From Synechococcus sp. WH 7805 (GTDB lineage Bacteria > Cyanobacteriota > Cyanobacteriia > PCC-6307 > Cyanobiaceae), in NCBI RefSeq assembly GCF_000153285.1, contig NZ_CH724168.1, forward strand, positions 2,457,455-2,521,454: a DNA stretch of 64,000 nucleotides, in the 5' to 3' direction. Every line of letters starts with the position of its first letter. Position 1 is the stretch's first letter. Positions 37,769-47,107 of this stretch are shown piece by piece. The position numbers were made by a program, and so were the translations under genes. The notes beneath the pieces were generated by a model, which made no database searches, had not been told where the DNA came from, and saw nothing but the letters and a program-made list of their open reading frames with translations.

Positions 37769-38287
37769 TTGCCATTGAGCCGATCCCTTGATCTTCCTGC
37801 ACTGGACAAGGTCGACACCCTTGCACAGGAATTGGCCTTGCTTCAGGACAAGGGGCAACGACGCATTGCGATTCTTGGCAGCCGCCATGTTCCAGTGGTG
37901 GCAATCCATCTCATTGAACTCATCGCACGCTCCCTTGCTCAGGAGGGTCACTCCCTCTTGACCTCTGGAGCTCAGGGCGTGAATGCTGCTGTCATCAGAG
38001 GAGTTCTTGCTGTTGACGCTTCAAAGCTCACGGTTCTTCTTCCTCAGAGTTTGAGCCGCCAGGTGCCAGAGATTCAGAATCAGTTGGATCAAGTACTGCA
38101 TCTGATTGAAAAGCCAGAGCACGACGATCTGCCTTTGCCGATGGCCAGCAGTCTCTGCAATCAGGACATCATCACGCGCTGTGATCAGTTGATATGCCTG
38201 GCGTTTCATGACAGCGAAACGCTTCTTGCGAGTTGCCGCAATGCTGAAGATATGGGGAAAGTGGTGAGTCTTCTTTATTTCGACTGA
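37769..38287 (+). CDS. DprA/LOG-like Rossmann protein
   Basis: The 172-residue protein has the nucleotide-binding-like GQRRIAILGSRHVPVVAIHL, then GHSLLTSGAQGVNAAVIRGV (as in the DprA pattern of G-S-R and S-G-G/A-x-G) and TVLLPQSLSRQVPEI. It is shorter than DprA (about 300-370) and lacks the C-terminal winged helix, so it is a DprA-related stand-alone Rossmann protein of unknown role. It starts with TTG at 37769; no ATG in frame precedes the conserved core. It sits 30 bp after the BioD/DRTGG gene. Confidence 0.74.
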   Translation: MPLSRSLDLPALDKVDTLAQELALLQDKGQRRIAILGSRHVPVVAIHLIELIARSLAQEGHSLLTSGAQGVNAAVIRGVLAVDASKLTVLLPQSLSRQVPEIQNQLDQVLHLIEKPEHDDLPLPMASSLCNQDIITRCDQLICLAFHDSETLLASCRNAEDMGKVVSLLYFD

Positions 38288-38290
38288 TGA

Positions 38291-38734
38291 TCAGCGCAGG
38301 GCTGTGATCGGAAGAACCTGAAGATGGGTTCCTTCACGCCCCATCACTAGAACCTGATCTCCTGGAGCCAGAGGCCGCTCCAGATCAAGGGAACTGGCTG
38401 CCCAACTCTGGCCATGCCAACGCACTCGGCCTTCCCCACCTGGACTGATAGAACCAAGGACTTCAGCCATGTCTCCGTTCAGCCTGTGGCGGCTTGGAGA
38501 CGGCGTGCGTCCGGAGGACCAGCGGCTGAGCCAGACGGTCCCCGTTACGGTGATCAAAAGAAAGAGGCTGAACTGGAGCCAGATCGGCACAGGGGCCAGA
38601 GCCGTGAGCACCGAAAGGATCAGTCCTCCCAGTACGGCAACCATCAGACCATCGAAGCTCGGTTGTGATAACTCGATCGCCAGCAAAAGTCCTGCCAGCA
38701 GGAGCCAAGCCAGGGGGACTCCAAAGGGAAGCAT
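38291..38734 (-). CDS. NfeD family membrane protein
   Basis: This 147-residue protein has N-terminal membrane helices (about 5-25, 29-48 and 50-70) and a C-terminal OB-fold (residues 86-147), with LNGDMAEVLGSISPGGEGRV and PGDQVLVMGREGTHLQVLPI, the short NfeD1b type. NfeD proteins are thought to act with stomatin/SPFH proteins in membrane microdomains. The SPFH gene lies divergently 56 bp away. Confidence 0.88.
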   Translation of the reverse strand: MLPFGVPLAWLLLAGLLLAIELSQPSFDGLMVAVLGGLILSVLTALAPVPIWLQFSLFLLITVTGTVWLSRWSSGRTPSPSRHRLNGDMAEVLGSISPGGEGRVRWHGQSWAASSLDLERPLAPGDQVLVMGREGTHLQVLPITALR

Positions 38735-38790
38735 GGAACGCGACAGACTTTCTTCACTTTGGCGGTTATTTTCGATAGAAACGCATTTTT

Positions 38791-39705
38791 ATGGAAGCGC
38801 TTTTCGGTCTGCCTGCCCTTGTTCTTCTGGCGATTTTAGGAACCGGCAGCGTCAAGGTCACCAGCGGAGGTCGATCCAGACTTGTTGAACGCCTTGGAAA
38901 ATTCGATCGCGAGCTTCAACCGGGCCTCTCCATTGTGATTCCCGTGGTGGAAAAGGTTGTCAGCCATGAATCACTCAAGGAGCGTGTGCTGGATATTCCT
39001 CCCCAGCTCTGCATCACTCGAGACAACGTGTCAATCGAGGTCGATGCGGTGGTGTATTGGCAACTTCTTGAACATTCTCAGGCCTATTACGCCGTTGACA
39101 ATCTCCAGGCGGCGATGGTGAATCTGGTGCTGACCCAGATCCGCGCTGAAATGGGCAAGCTTGACCTCGATCAGACATTCACCACACGCAGTGAAGTGAA
39201 TGAATTACTCCTCAGGGAACTCGATGAGGCTACGGATCCCTGGGGTGTGAAGGTCACCCGTGTGGAAATGCGGGATATCAATCCCTCCCCTGGTGTAAAG
39301 CAGGCAATGGAGGCTCAGATGACGGCTGAACGGGAAAAACGGGCAGCGATTCTGCGTTCCGAGGGAGAGAAGGAAGCTCAGCTCAACGAAGCACGGGGCC
39401 GCGCTGAGGCGCTTGTCCTTGATGCCCGAGCGCAGAAAGAAGCGCTTTTGCTGGAGGCGGAGGCCCAGGCCAATCAGCAGAGCGTTCTTGCTGAAGCGAA
39501 ATCACAAGCAGCTCTTGTTGTGGCCAAAGCACTCGCTGAGAGTCCGCAAACGGAGGAAGCGATCCGTTTGATGCTTGCCGAAAATTGGATGGCGATGGGG
39601 CAGCGCATGGCGGATTCGCCAGCGGGAAGTGTATTGATGGTGGATCCCCAGTCCCCGGCATCGCTGTTGGCAGCCCTGAAACAGTTCCAGCAGGGAGATC
39701 GCTAA
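38791..39705 (+). CDS. SPFH/band-7 (stomatin-like) protein
   Basis: The 304-residue protein has a short N-terminal membrane segment (LPALVLLAILGTGSVKVT), a band-7 domain beginning GGRSRLVERLGKFDRELQPG through DIPPQLCITRDNVSIEVDAV and TVRSEVNELLL-like stretches, then a Glu/Ala/Arg-rich coiled coil (about 180-255, MTAEREKRAAILRSEGEKEA). It belongs to the stomatin/Slipin type. It oligomerises in membranes and probably works with the NfeD protein encoded on the opposite strand. Confidence 0.9.
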   Translation: MEALFGLPALVLLAILGTGSVKVTSGGRSRLVERLGKFDRELQPGLSIVIPVVEKVVSHESLKERVLDIPPQLCITRDNVSIEVDAVVYWQLLEHSQAYYAVDNLQAAMVNLVLTQIRAEMGKLDLDQTFTTRSEVNELLLRELDEATDPWGVKVTRVEMRDINPSPGVKQAMEAQMTAEREKRAAILRSEGEKEAQLNEARGRAEALVLDARAQKEALLLEAEAQANQQSVLAEAKSQAALVVAKALAESPQTEEAIRLMLAENWMAMGQRMADSPAGSVLMVDPQSPASLLAALKQFQQGDR

Positions 39706-40175
39706 GCCGTTGCAATCAGCGCTCGCAGCCCCTCCAGGTACAAGATGCCCGTGCACAACAAGGCTCCAGCCCAACAAAGACTCCTCACCGCTGGAACGTT
39801 GGCGACATAGGCCGGTAAGTACACGAGCCTGAGCAGGGGGTGGAGCAGTGCGGCTGGAATAGCCAGTCCACCCAGGGGACCCGTTTGCATGACTGCCAAC
39901 AGCGCCAGAAGTGCTGCGGGTGCATGCAAGGTGAAGGATTCAAAACTGTTCTGATGGGCCCAGCTGGCTCTCTGCCCCCACGCGGGAAGACGCTCGAACA
40001 TGGCTCGTGGCGCCTTCATGTCGCTCAGGGTGTAGTCGGCCTGGGATCGGGCCGCGCCAAGGGGCACGATGCTGACGATCACCACGCCACCAGACAGCAC
40101 CAGTGACCAGGCGTAGGGGGCCACAGAAGCTTGAGTCAGGAGGTCGATCAGATTCACGGCCAAGAGCGCAATCAC
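39702..40175 (-). CDS. MAPEG family membrane protein
   Basis: This 157-residue GTG-initiated protein has four hydrophobic segments and the MAPEG-like loop RSQADYTLSDMKAPRAMFER followed by ASWAHQNSFESFTLHAPAAL, in which the Arg and Asn/Glu correspond to the glutathione-site region of the family. MAPEG members are trimeric glutathione-dependent peroxidases or transferases; activity here is inferred. Its stop overlaps the SPFH gene by 4 bp. Confidence 0.82.
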   Translation of the reverse strand: MIALLAVNLIDLLTQASVAPYAWSLVLSGGVVIVSIVPLGAARSQADYTLSDMKAPRAMFERLPAWGQRASWAHQNSFESFTLHAPAALLALLAVMQTGPLGGLAIPAALLHPLLRLVYLPAYVANVPAVRSLCWAGALLCTGILYLEGLRALIATA

Positions 40176-40471
40176 TTAGACGATAGGAATCGACCGGATT
40201 GCAATGCGCTCCGTTCGCTCTGGCTGATTCTTCGTGGATGAGCACTTAGCCGTTCTTGCTTGATTTCAAAAACACTGCTTCTGCGCACCCCCCCTGTTCG
40301 AACGAATTGGAGCCCGACGGCTCACAGATCCGTGTCTATCTCTGTCGAGGATCTCAAGGCCTGAATGGGACCCAAGCCATGATCAATCAATACTTCGAAC
40401 CATACCGAATAAAAAATTCAGAGGAATGTTGCTGCCCCAGCGCTAGAATACGCAAAGAAAGAATCTGATCG
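40176..40471. other. intergenic region without a convincing gene (296 bp)
   Basis: This interval between the divergent MAPEG and yajQ genes is AT-richer than its surroundings toward the right. It contains an open frame at 40256-40468 whose product (Cys- and Ser-rich, no recognisable fold) does not look like a protein. The TAGAAT at 40444-40449, about 23 bp before yajQ, could be a -10 element, but no well-spaced -35 box is apparent. Confidence 0.5.
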
Positions 40472-40966
40472 ATGGCAACGTATTCCTTTGATGTGGTTTC
40501 TGATTTCGATCGACAGGAGCTGGTTAATACCCTTGATCAGGTTCGCCGTGATGTTGGGCAGCGTTACGACCTTAAGGACTCCAAGACAGATATTGAGCTT
40601 GAGGATGCAGCAGTCGTGATTACAACCGCTAGTGATATGACCTTGCAGGCTGTTGAGGATGTTCTCCGTGCCAAGGCGACCAAACGCAATCTGTCTTTGA
40701 AAATCTTTGATTTTCAAGCTCCTGAGGCGGTTGGAGGTAACCGCGTTAAGCAGGTCATTCAACTCAAGAAAGGACTCAGTCAAGAGCTGGCAAAGAAAAT
40801 GAGCAAGATCGTGCGTGATGAGCTTAAAAAAGTCACGGTGGCTATCCAGGGTGAAAGTCTTCGTGTTACAGGCAAAAGTAAAGATGACTTGCAACAGGTG
40901 ATTCAGTTGTTGCGGTCCAAGGAGGATGAGCTTGATGTTCCTCTTCAGTTTGAGAACTATCGCTGA
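40472..40966 (+). CDS. YajQ family nucleotide-binding protein
   Basis: This 164-residue soluble protein has the YajQ pattern: ATYSFDVVSDFDRQELVNTL, DLKDSKTDIELEDAAVVITT, ASDMTLQAVEDVLRAKATKR and KMSKIVRDELKKVTVAIQGE. Family members are twin ferredoxin-like-fold proteins that bind nucleotides, in some species cyclic di-GMP; a role here is not evident. It converges on the porin gene with only one base between the two stop codons. Confidence 0.92.
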   Translation: MATYSFDVVSDFDRQELVNTLDQVRRDVGQRYDLKDSKTDIELEDAAVVITTASDMTLQAVEDVLRAKATKRNLSLKIFDFQAPEAVGGNRVKQVIQLKKGLSQELAKKMSKIVRDELKKVTVAIQGESLRVTGKSKDDLQQVIQLLRSKEDELDVPLQFENYR

Positions 40967-40967
40967 T

Positions 40968-42215
40968 TTATAGATTCAGATTGAGCTGAACTCCACCGGC
41001 CCAGATCCCTTGAACTTTGCCTTCACCGCCTGGGTTGATCACCCACTGCAAGACTGGTTGTAGCTGAACTGTTTCGGATAAATAAATTGAATAATTGAGC
41101 TCAATCACACCTTCATACGTAGTTCCGGGAGAAAGGTTTGGGCTGAAGCTGGTTCGGCTCACACCAAGTGCCAGAACATCACGCGGACGATGGCTCAGAA
41201 TTCCCTGGGACAACCATCCGCCTCCAAGGTAGGAGGGGAAGGGATTATTCCCTGGATCGAGACTGATGCGTCCTGCGGCCCAAAGTCGGTTGTCCATTCC
41301 TAGGGGAAGTTGCAATGGCCAGGTGAGCGAGCCGTAAATCCCACGATTCCGGCCTGAACCCACATCTCCCGTTCGATTTGTTGGGAGCTGAGTGGAGGCG
41401 ATGTAGCCCCCGAGTTGTGCTTCCGGGGCAGGCAAGGTTCGCTCAACGGTGATGCGGCTGTTGCCTAGAGGAATCGGTTCAAGAAGATCCTGGCGTGATC
41501 TCAGTGGATTGGTGCTCCACTGCATGGCCTGGACGCTCCCCCTCACCTGTGGCTGCTCAGGGTTGACTCCCAGGCTGGAGGCGATCGATGTTTCTGGATC
41601 GAGATAGAAATATCCATAGGTGAATGAGCCCATGCTCTCCGAGTGAGCCGCCACTTTCACCCCAGGGGTAACCAATGGATTGATGGGCAGGCCAACCACC
41701 AGAAGGTTGAGTGTGTTGTTGAGGGTTGAATTGATGTATGCATTCATCGCCGGCGTGACCAGAAAATCTGGATCCATCGACAGCAAGCCGGCTGATGCGC
41801 TCCACCAACTTTGGCCGCGATTGCGTTCCACACTGGCGGCCGTAATCCAGGTGCCAACCGGGTTCACCAAGGTTTGAAGAGTGAATTCTGAGCCGAGCTC
41901 CGTGTTGAGGTTGGGGTTCCCTGCTTGATTGGTGAGTTCGAGATTCACCTGCCAGTGATCCAGTTCCTTCCAGGTTGTTTCTGGCTTGTGAAAGCCGCTG
42001 CCTACGCTCAGTCCCACCACCGTGTTTTGAAACCAGCTGCTGGCCGAGGGGTCGAGGCCTCCTTGAATGCCACCTATCGGCTCAGCGGTGAACTGAATGC
42101 TGAAGTCAACCCAGTTCGGGAGACCGAGCAATGTCTGAAAAGGACCCGCTTTAAGAGGTGCGCCCAGCACCACAAACAACGTGGCAGCGCCGATGCACCT
42201 GATCGCGGAAGGCAC
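40968..42215 (-). CDS. OprB-type carbohydrate-selective porin
   Basis: The 415-residue precursor has a signal peptide (MPSAIRCIGAATLFVVLGAP LKAG region) and then a beta-barrel rich in alternating aromatic/polar strands: WVDFSIQFTAEPIGGIQGGL, QNTVVGLSVGSGFH and the terminal VQLQPVLQWVINPGGEGKV and GVQLNLNL strands. It is an outer-membrane channel. Unlike the large cyanobacterial SLH-OprB porins it has no SLH domain. The GTG start lies 5 bp after the hemL stop, so it is likely cotranscribed with hemL. Confidence 0.84.
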   Translation of the reverse strand: MPSAIRCIGAATLFVVLGAPLKAGPFQTLLGLPNWVDFSIQFTAEPIGGIQGGLDPSASSWFQNTVVGLSVGSGFHKPETTWKELDHWQVNLELTNQAGNPNLNTELGSEFTLQTLVNPVGTWITAASVERNRGQSWWSASAGLLSMDPDFLVTPAMNAYINSTLNNTLNLLVVGLPINPLVTPGVKVAAHSESMGSFTYGYFYLDPETSIASSLGVNPEQPQVRGSVQAMQWSTNPLRSRQDLLEPIPLGNSRITVERTLPAPEAQLGGYIASTQLPTNRTGDVGSGRNRGIYGSLTWPLQLPLGMDNRLWAAGRISLDPGNNPFPSYLGGGWLSQGILSHRPRDVLALGVSRTSFSPNLSPGTTYEGVIELNYSIYLSETVQLQPVLQWVINPGGEGKVQGIWAGGVQLNLNL

Positions 42216-42220
42216 TGGTG

Positions 42221-43537
42221 TTAGGCGATGTCAGCGAATGACTCGCGGAACGCTTGAAGTGTTGCTTCGATATCACCATCGGAATGCGCCAGGGATGTGA
42301 ATCCGGCTTCAAAAGCGGAAGGTGCCAGGTAGACACCCCGTTGGAGCATCGCCCGATGCAGCTTGCCGAAGCGTTCAGCATCTGTGGCTTTCGCTTCTTC
42401 GAAATTGCGCACCGGACCCTCACAAAGGAAGAATCCGAACATTGCGCTGACGCTGCCCCCGGTGATCGGCATGCCGGCGGCTGATGCAGCTTCCTTGATT
42501 CCAGTGATGAGTTGTTCTGTTGCCGTGGTCAGCTTTTCGTAGGTGCCTGGCTGACGGAGCAGTTCAAGTGTCTTGATGCCAGCGGTCATGGCCAGAGGAT
42601 TGCCGCTCAAGGTGCCCGCTTGGTACATCGGACCTGCGGGAGCCACCATCTCCATGATCTCGCGGCGTCCGCCGTAGGCACCTACGGGCAGACCGCCACC
42701 GATCACCTTGCCCATGGTGGTGAGGTCCGGAGTGACACCGAAATGTGCCTGGGCTCCCCCGTAACTGATACGGAATCCGGTCATCACCTCGTCGAAGACC
42801 AGCAAGGCTCCATGCTCCTTGGTGAGCTCTCGCAGACCCTCGAGAAAGCCTGGTTCGGGTTGGATGAAACCGGCATTGCCCACAATGGGTTCAAGGATCA
42901 CTCCAGAAATGGCATCTGGATTTTCAGCGAACAGCTGCTTGACCGCTTCCAGGTCGTTGTAAGGAGCGGTGAGGGTGTTGGCTGTGGTGCTCCTGGGAAC
43001 GCCAGGGGAGTCGGGGAGTCCGAGGGTGGCGACTCCAGAGCCAGCCTTCACGAGGAACATGTCCGCGTGCCCGTGGTAACAGCCCTCAAACTTGATTACC
43101 TTGTCGCGACCAGTGAAGGCCCGCATCAGACGCAGCACTGCCATGCAGGCCTCTGTGCCGCTGTTCACGAAGCGGACCATCTCCACGCTGGGTACAGCGT
43201 CGATCACCATCTCCGCCAGGGTGTTTTCGAGTGCACAGGGAGCTCCGAAGCTCGTGCCCTTCTCGATGGCTTCCTGCAGGGCACTGATCACTTCGGGATG
43301 GGCATGGCCGCAGATGGCAGGCCCCCAGCTGCCGATGTAATCGATGTATTTATTCCCATCCACATCCCATGCATAGGGACCCTTAACCCGATCGAAAACG
43401 ATGGGTTGCCCCCCCACGGACCGGAATGCCCTCACCGGAGAGCTCACGCCACCGGGCATCAGAGCCTGCGCGGCACTGAACAACTCCTGTGAGCGGGTGG
43501 TGTTGAGAGTGGGTGCAGTCACGGGGGCGGAAGCCAA
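42221..43537 (-). CDS. hemL: glutamate-1-semialdehyde 2,1-aminomutase
   Basis: HemL is the PLP enzyme that makes 5-aminolevulinate, the committed precursor of chlorophyll, heme and bilins. [20 protein letters not shown], the [16 protein letters not shown] block, [20 protein letters not shown] and the PLP lysine in [18 protein letters not shown] are all visible. The TTG start at 43537 gives 438 residues; a GTG five codons later (43522) is also plausible, and no ATG is in frame upstream. Confidence 0.95.
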   Translation of the reverse strand: MASAPVTAPTLNTTRSQELFSAAQALMPGGVSSPVRAFRSVGGQPIVFDRVKGPYAWDVDGNKYIDYIGSWGPAICGHAHPEVISALQEAIEKGTSFGAPCALENTLAEMVIDAVPSVEMVRFVNSGTEACMAVLRLMRAFTGRDKVIKFEGCYHGHADMFLVKAGSGVATLGLPDSPGVPRSTTANTLTAPYNDLEAVKQLFAENPDAISGVILEPIVGNAGFIQPEPGFLEGLRELTKEHGALLVFDEVMTGFRISYGGAQAHFGVTPDLTTMGKVIGGGLPVGAYGGRREIMEMVAPAGPMYQAGTLSGNPLAMTAGIKTLELLRQPGTYEKLTTATEQLITGIKEAASAAGMPITGGSVSAMFGFFLCEGPVRNFEEAKATDAERFGKLHRAMLQRGVYLAPSAFEAGFTSLAHSDGDIEATLQAFRESFADIA

Positions 43538-43612
43538 TGGGCCGATGCAAACCGTGCCACATCCTGCCCCAAGAATGGCCCGAATCGCCGGAACTGTGTC
43601 GGAAGACAGAGT

Positions 43613-45130
43613 TTGACTGTGTTGCTGACTAGGTTAAGGGCGTCTTGCAAACCGGGAGTGGTTCACGACTGGGCAGCACTTGAGCGAGATCTGAAGCGTT
43701 TTCTCAGTCCTAAGGCTGTGGTTTCGCGCCGAGAGGAACTTCTCGTTTACGACTGCGACGGGCTCACCATGGATCGCCATGCGCCGCCTCTCGCCGTTCT
43801 TCCCAGAAGCACTGAAGAGGTTGCGGCGATCGTGGCCGCCTGTCATCGGTATTCCATCCCCTTTGTCGCCAGGGGAAGCGGGACTGGGCTCTCTGGGGGG
43901 GCTCTGGTGGAGGAGGACGCGCTCTTGATCGTGACCAGCCGAATGCGCAGGATCCTCGACGTGGATCTCAGCAATCAGACCATCACCGTGGAACCCGGTG
44001 TCATCAACAGCTGGGTGACCCGTGCCGTCGCAGGCGATGGCTTCTATTACGCGCCTGATCCTTCCAGCCAGGTGGTCTGCAGCATCGGTGGGAATGTTGC
44101 TGAGAACTCTGGTGGCGTTCACTGCCTCAAATATGGAGTCACGAGCAATCACGTGTTGTCGATGCAGGTTGTGTTGCCTGATGGCCAGGTGATGCAACTG
44201 GGACGGGACCTCTCAGAGACCTGCGCCATCGATCTGCGCGGAGCGTTCATCGGCAGCGAAGGCACGCTTGGCATCGCGACGGAAATCACGTTGCGTTTAT
44301 TGCCAGCCCCTCAGGAGGTTGCTGTGCTCCTTGCTGACTTCCCCTCTATGGAGGCAGCTGGTGAGGCCGTAAGACGCATCACATCAGCTGGAGTACTGCC
44401 TGCCGGTCTGGAGATCATGGACCACACCTGCATCGAAGCTGTCAATGCTGCCTTCGCCGAGGAGGAATACCCCCCGAACGCTGGAGCTGTTCTCTTGATT
44501 GAGCTGGATGGCCAGGCTCTTGAAGTGAAGGAGGCAGTGGAGCTGGCCAGATGCCTTTGCCGCGAAGCGGGAGCGGGACGGGTTCGGGAGGCTTGGGATG
44601 AGACCGAACGGGCGAGGCTCTGGAGGGGCCGAAAAAGTGCGATCTCGGCTCTGGGGCGTCAGTGCCCCAGCTACTACCTGCAGGATGGCGTCGTTCCGCG
44701 AACGGCCCTCCCATCCGTTCTGGCTGCCATTGATCGCCTCAGCACTGATCATGGCCTTGTGGTGGCCAATGTGTTTCACGCCGGTGATGGCAACCTCCAC
44801 CCGCTCATCCTTTATCGGGCCTCTGACCCTGGTGTGAACGAGAAGGTCAAGACCCTGGGTGCAGCCATCATGGAGCTTTGTCTTGAGGCAGGGGGAAGCA
44901 TCAGCGGGGAACATGGCGTGGGCAGCGACAAGCGTTGTTTCCTTGATCGCATGTTCAGTGAGGATGATCTCGCAACAATGAAACGACTGCGCTTGGCCTT
45001 TGATCCTGATGGTCTGGCCAATCCAGGCAAGATCTTTCCGACTCCGAAGAGCTGTGGCGAATCGCAGCGGCGTTTCGTTGCGTTGCAGAGCTCCGGCCGT
45101 CGGTTACCGAACGAGGCCGTTGTTTTTTAA
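43613..45130 (+). CDS. glcD: FAD-linked oxidase, GlcD type (glycolate dehydrogenase subunit)
   Basis: The protein has the PCMH FAD-binding domain, [20 protein letters not shown] followed by LSGGALV, and [20 protein letters not shown], and a C-terminal FAD-oxidase domain with [16 protein letters not shown] and [14 protein letters not shown]. It fits GlcD, which oxidises photorespiratory glycolate to glyoxylate. The start is uncertain: TTG 43613 has GGAAG seven bases upstream, while GTG 43658 lies nearer the conserved core. Partners glcE and glcF are not in the window. It overlaps xth by 4 bp. Confidence 0.88.
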   Translation: MTVLLTRLRASCKPGVVHDWAALERDLKRFLSPKAVVSRREELLVYDCDGLTMDRHAPPLAVLPRSTEEVAAIVAACHRYSIPFVARGSGTGLSGGALVEEDALLIVTSRMRRILDVDLSNQTITVEPGVINSWVTRAVAGDGFYYAPDPSSQVVCSIGGNVAENSGGVHCLKYGVTSNHVLSMQVVLPDGQVMQLGRDLSETCAIDLRGAFIGSEGTLGIATEITLRLLPAPQEVAVLLADFPSMEAAGEAVRRITSAGVLPAGLEIMDHTCIEAVNAAFAEEEYPPNAGAVLLIELDGQALEVKEAVELARCLCREAGAGRVREAWDETERARLWRGRKSAISALGRQCPSYYLQDGVVPRTALPSVLAAIDRLSTDHGLVVANVFHAGDGNLHPLILYRASDPGVNEKVKTLGAAIMELCLEAGGSISGEHGVGSDKRCFLDRMFSEDDLATMKRLRLAFDPDGLANPGKIFPTPKSCGESQRRFVALQSSGRRLPNEAVVF

Positions 45131-45957
45131 CAGCTTTCCTCCGCCTCTTCATCCTCTTCAAGATCCCAGGCCAGATCAACCATCACAGGGGCATGGTCGC
45201 TCGGTTGCTCTCTGCCCCGTTCCTGTTTGTCGATGCTGCAGCTTCTGGCCAGTTCCTGCAGATCTCTGCTCAGATAGATGTGATCGATCCGCCAACCGCT
45301 GTCGCGGTTCCAAGCTCCACTGCGGTAATCCCACCAACTCCAGTGTCCACTTCCTGGCTCAAACAGGCGAAAGGCGTCGCCCAGATTGGAACCCAGCACT
45401 TGATGGAGAGCCTCCCGCTCTGCTTCTGAGGCCATGATTCCTCCAGTCAGTCGATCCGGGTCGTGGAGATCTCTCGCTTCCGGTCCGATGTTGAAGTCAC
45501 CCACCACGCAGAGTGGTTCATCCCTGGCTTCCGCTGACCGTAGATAGCGTTCCAGGCAGCCCAACCAGTTCAGTTTGTAGCTGTACTTCTCTGAACGCAG
45601 GCTGGAACCATTCGGTACGTAGAGATTCACTACCCTGACGCCATCCACCAGAGCACTGATCACGCGCTTTTGAGCACCGAGCGCTTCAGCGTCTGCGTCA
45701 CCAGGTAATTCTCCAGTCAAGCCAAGGCGCACATCCTCTAATGGCTGCCGACTGATCAGAGCGACGCCGTTGTAAGACTTCTGACCGTGGATGCTGACGT
45801 CGTATCCCCTCTCCCGGAATGGTTCCAAGGGAAAAAGAGGATTGTCGACCTTGGTTTCCTGAAGCGCGAGCACATCGATGGTGTGCCGATCCAACCAGCT
45901 GAGAACATGTCCCAGACGAGTCCGCACTGAGTTGACGTTCCAGCTGGCGATCTGCAC
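45127..45957 (-). CDS. xth: exodeoxyribonuclease III
   Basis: ExoIII is the AP-endonuclease/3'-exonuclease of base excision repair. The EEP-fold shows as QIASWNVNSVRTRLGHVLSW, LALQETKVDNPLFP (metal Glu), VVNLYVPNGSS, CVVGDFNIGPEARDLHDP and the C-terminal DSGWRIDHIYLSRDL and QPSDHAPVMVDL (His/Asp). I used the GTG at 45957 (276 residues, normal); the frame is open to 46056 but would overlap the divergent small gene. Confidence 0.92.
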   Translation of the reverse strand: MQIASWNVNSVRTRLGHVLSWLDRHTIDVLALQETKVDNPLFPLEPFRERGYDVSIHGQKSYNGVALISRQPLEDVRLGLTGELPGDADAEALGAQKRVISALVDGVRVVNLYVPNGSSLRSEKYSYKLNWLGCLERYLRSAEARDEPLCVVGDFNIGPEARDLHDPDRLTGGIMASEAEREALHQVLGSNLGDAFRLFEPGSGHWSWWDYRSGAWNRDSGWRIDHIYLSRDLQELARSCSIDKQERGREQPSDHAPVMVDLAWDLEEDEEAEESC

Positions 45958-46016
45958 AGAATCTGTTAACGACGGCCAATGACCCTTAGCATCGACGTCC
46001 TTAGCGGAGTCGATCC

Positions 46017-46334
46017 ATGCCCTCTCTGTTGAAGTTCGGAGCACTGGCGGTGGCATGGTCCGCGCTGCTGGCAGCTCCCCAGCCAGGAGTCGCTCAGACC
46101 TCCCTCTCGGAGTCCAGCTCTGGTTTTGAAATGAACAGCGACCGAGACATTTTCAACACGATTCAGGGGGATAGCGATAAAGGATCGGTGCTGGATGCCA
46201 CCAATCCGATGGAGCTTATGCAGCGTCTGCGTCAGGCCACATCCCTCAACGACGCCACCGCTCCTTCTGATGCGATCGATGCTGCACTCAGGGCTCTCGA
46301 GCAGCCAGATCCCGCTGCTGGGACTCTTCCCTGA
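46017..46334 (+). CDS. small secreted protein, unknown
   Basis: The 105-residue product starts with a clear signal peptide (MPSLLKFGALAVAWSALLAA, cleaved near PGVAQ) and continues with a polar, Asp/Ser-rich domain, FEMNSDRDIFNTIQGDSDKG and PMELMQRLRQATSLNDATAP. No family is recognised; it looks like a periplasmic or exported helical protein. The 3' end overlaps the convergent TPR gene by 47 bp. Confidence 0.72.
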   Translation: MPSLLKFGALAVAWSALLAAPQPGVAQTSLSESSSGFEMNSDRDIFNTIQGDSDKGSVLDATNPMELMQRLRQATSLNDATAPSDAIDAALRALEQPDPAAGTLP

Positions 46335-47043
46335 TCATCGGACTTGGGGTGCTCTCGTTGTTGCGCGCCGCCTCAAGTGCCCAGTTCAGTGTGATGGACG
46401 AGAGATTGTTCGTATTAAGACGTTCACCGTCTCCCAATCGTTCAGCTTGGTTTAACAGGGCTAAAGCCTGATCGCCCTTTCCTTGATCTCGATTCAATAA
46501 GGCCAAGGCTAGAAGTGGCCCAACTCGGCTTGGGTCGTCTTTGATCAACCGTTCATAGGTTGAAGTGGCTGCTTTGACGTCCCCGTCTTGCCGCTGAAGA
46601 TCTGCAAGGAGCAAGCCCAATTCCAGACGCTGTTTCGGAGCGGACTGTTGGAAGAGTTGGCTCACCTGATCGAGAGCCGGTTGAACGGAACCCGTCTCAA
46701 GGGACAGAAGGCTGTTGAGTGAGATCACCTCCAGACGGTTGGGATGAAGCGTCTGGAGGCGTTTCAAAGTGATTGCCGCAGCTTGACGATCCCCCTGGCT
46801 GAGCTGGGCTCTTGCCAGCAGTACCGACCATCGCCAGTCACGCGGATTGAACGCCACCTGCTCCTGGATCAGAGTCAGGCTGGAGGGAGATGAGGTGGCC
46901 TTGGGCTCATCATGACGGAGACTCCGTCTCGGCTGAAACTCTTCGTCGACTACGACCCATCCAAGTAACAGGCTTAGGCCGATCCCAATCATCAGCAGAT
47001 GGGAGGGCCGGATGGGTTGGCGGCGGAACCGTGCCAAGGACAT
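46288..47043 (-). CDS. tetratricopeptide-repeat membrane-anchored protein
   Basis: The 251-residue protein has an N-terminal membrane anchor (about 15-34, HLLMIGIGLSLLLGWVVVDE) and then TPR-like helix pairs from about residue 60: DWRWSVLLARAQLSQGDRQA, RLELGLLLADLQRQDGDVKA and LLALALLNRDQGKGDQALAL. The anchored TPR domain would hang in the periplasm or face the cytoplasm; a scaffold role is inferred. Its last 47 bp overlap the small secreted-protein gene. Confidence 0.8.
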   Translation of the reverse strand: MSLARFRRQPIRPSHLLMIGIGLSLLLGWVVVDEEFQPRRSLRHDEPKATSSPSSLTLIQEQVAFNPRDWRWSVLLARAQLSQGDRQAAAITLKRLQTLHPNRLEVISLNSLLSLETGSVQPALDQVSQLFQQSAPKQRLELGLLLADLQRQDGDVKAATSTYERLIKDDPSRVGPLLALALLNRDQGKGDQALALLNQAERLGDGERLNTNNLSSITLNWALEAARNNESTPSPMIREESQQRDLAAREP

Positions 47044-47107
47044 TCGAGATCAAGCAACAGTCTGAGGGGAATCCCTCGCGCTGGCTAGAGTCCCCGCGGG
47101 CTAGTGA

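Noticed and set aside
40256-40468. Frame of 70 codons in the MAPEG-yajQ gap
   Set aside because: The product has a cluster of cysteines and basic residues with no signal, domain or ribosome site, and the frame ends in the yajQ leader.
42512-43492. Long plus-strand frame of 326 codons opposite hemL
   Set aside because: It is rich in His, Gly and Gln without any family pattern, and hemL fits its family throughout; this is a high-GC codon shadow.
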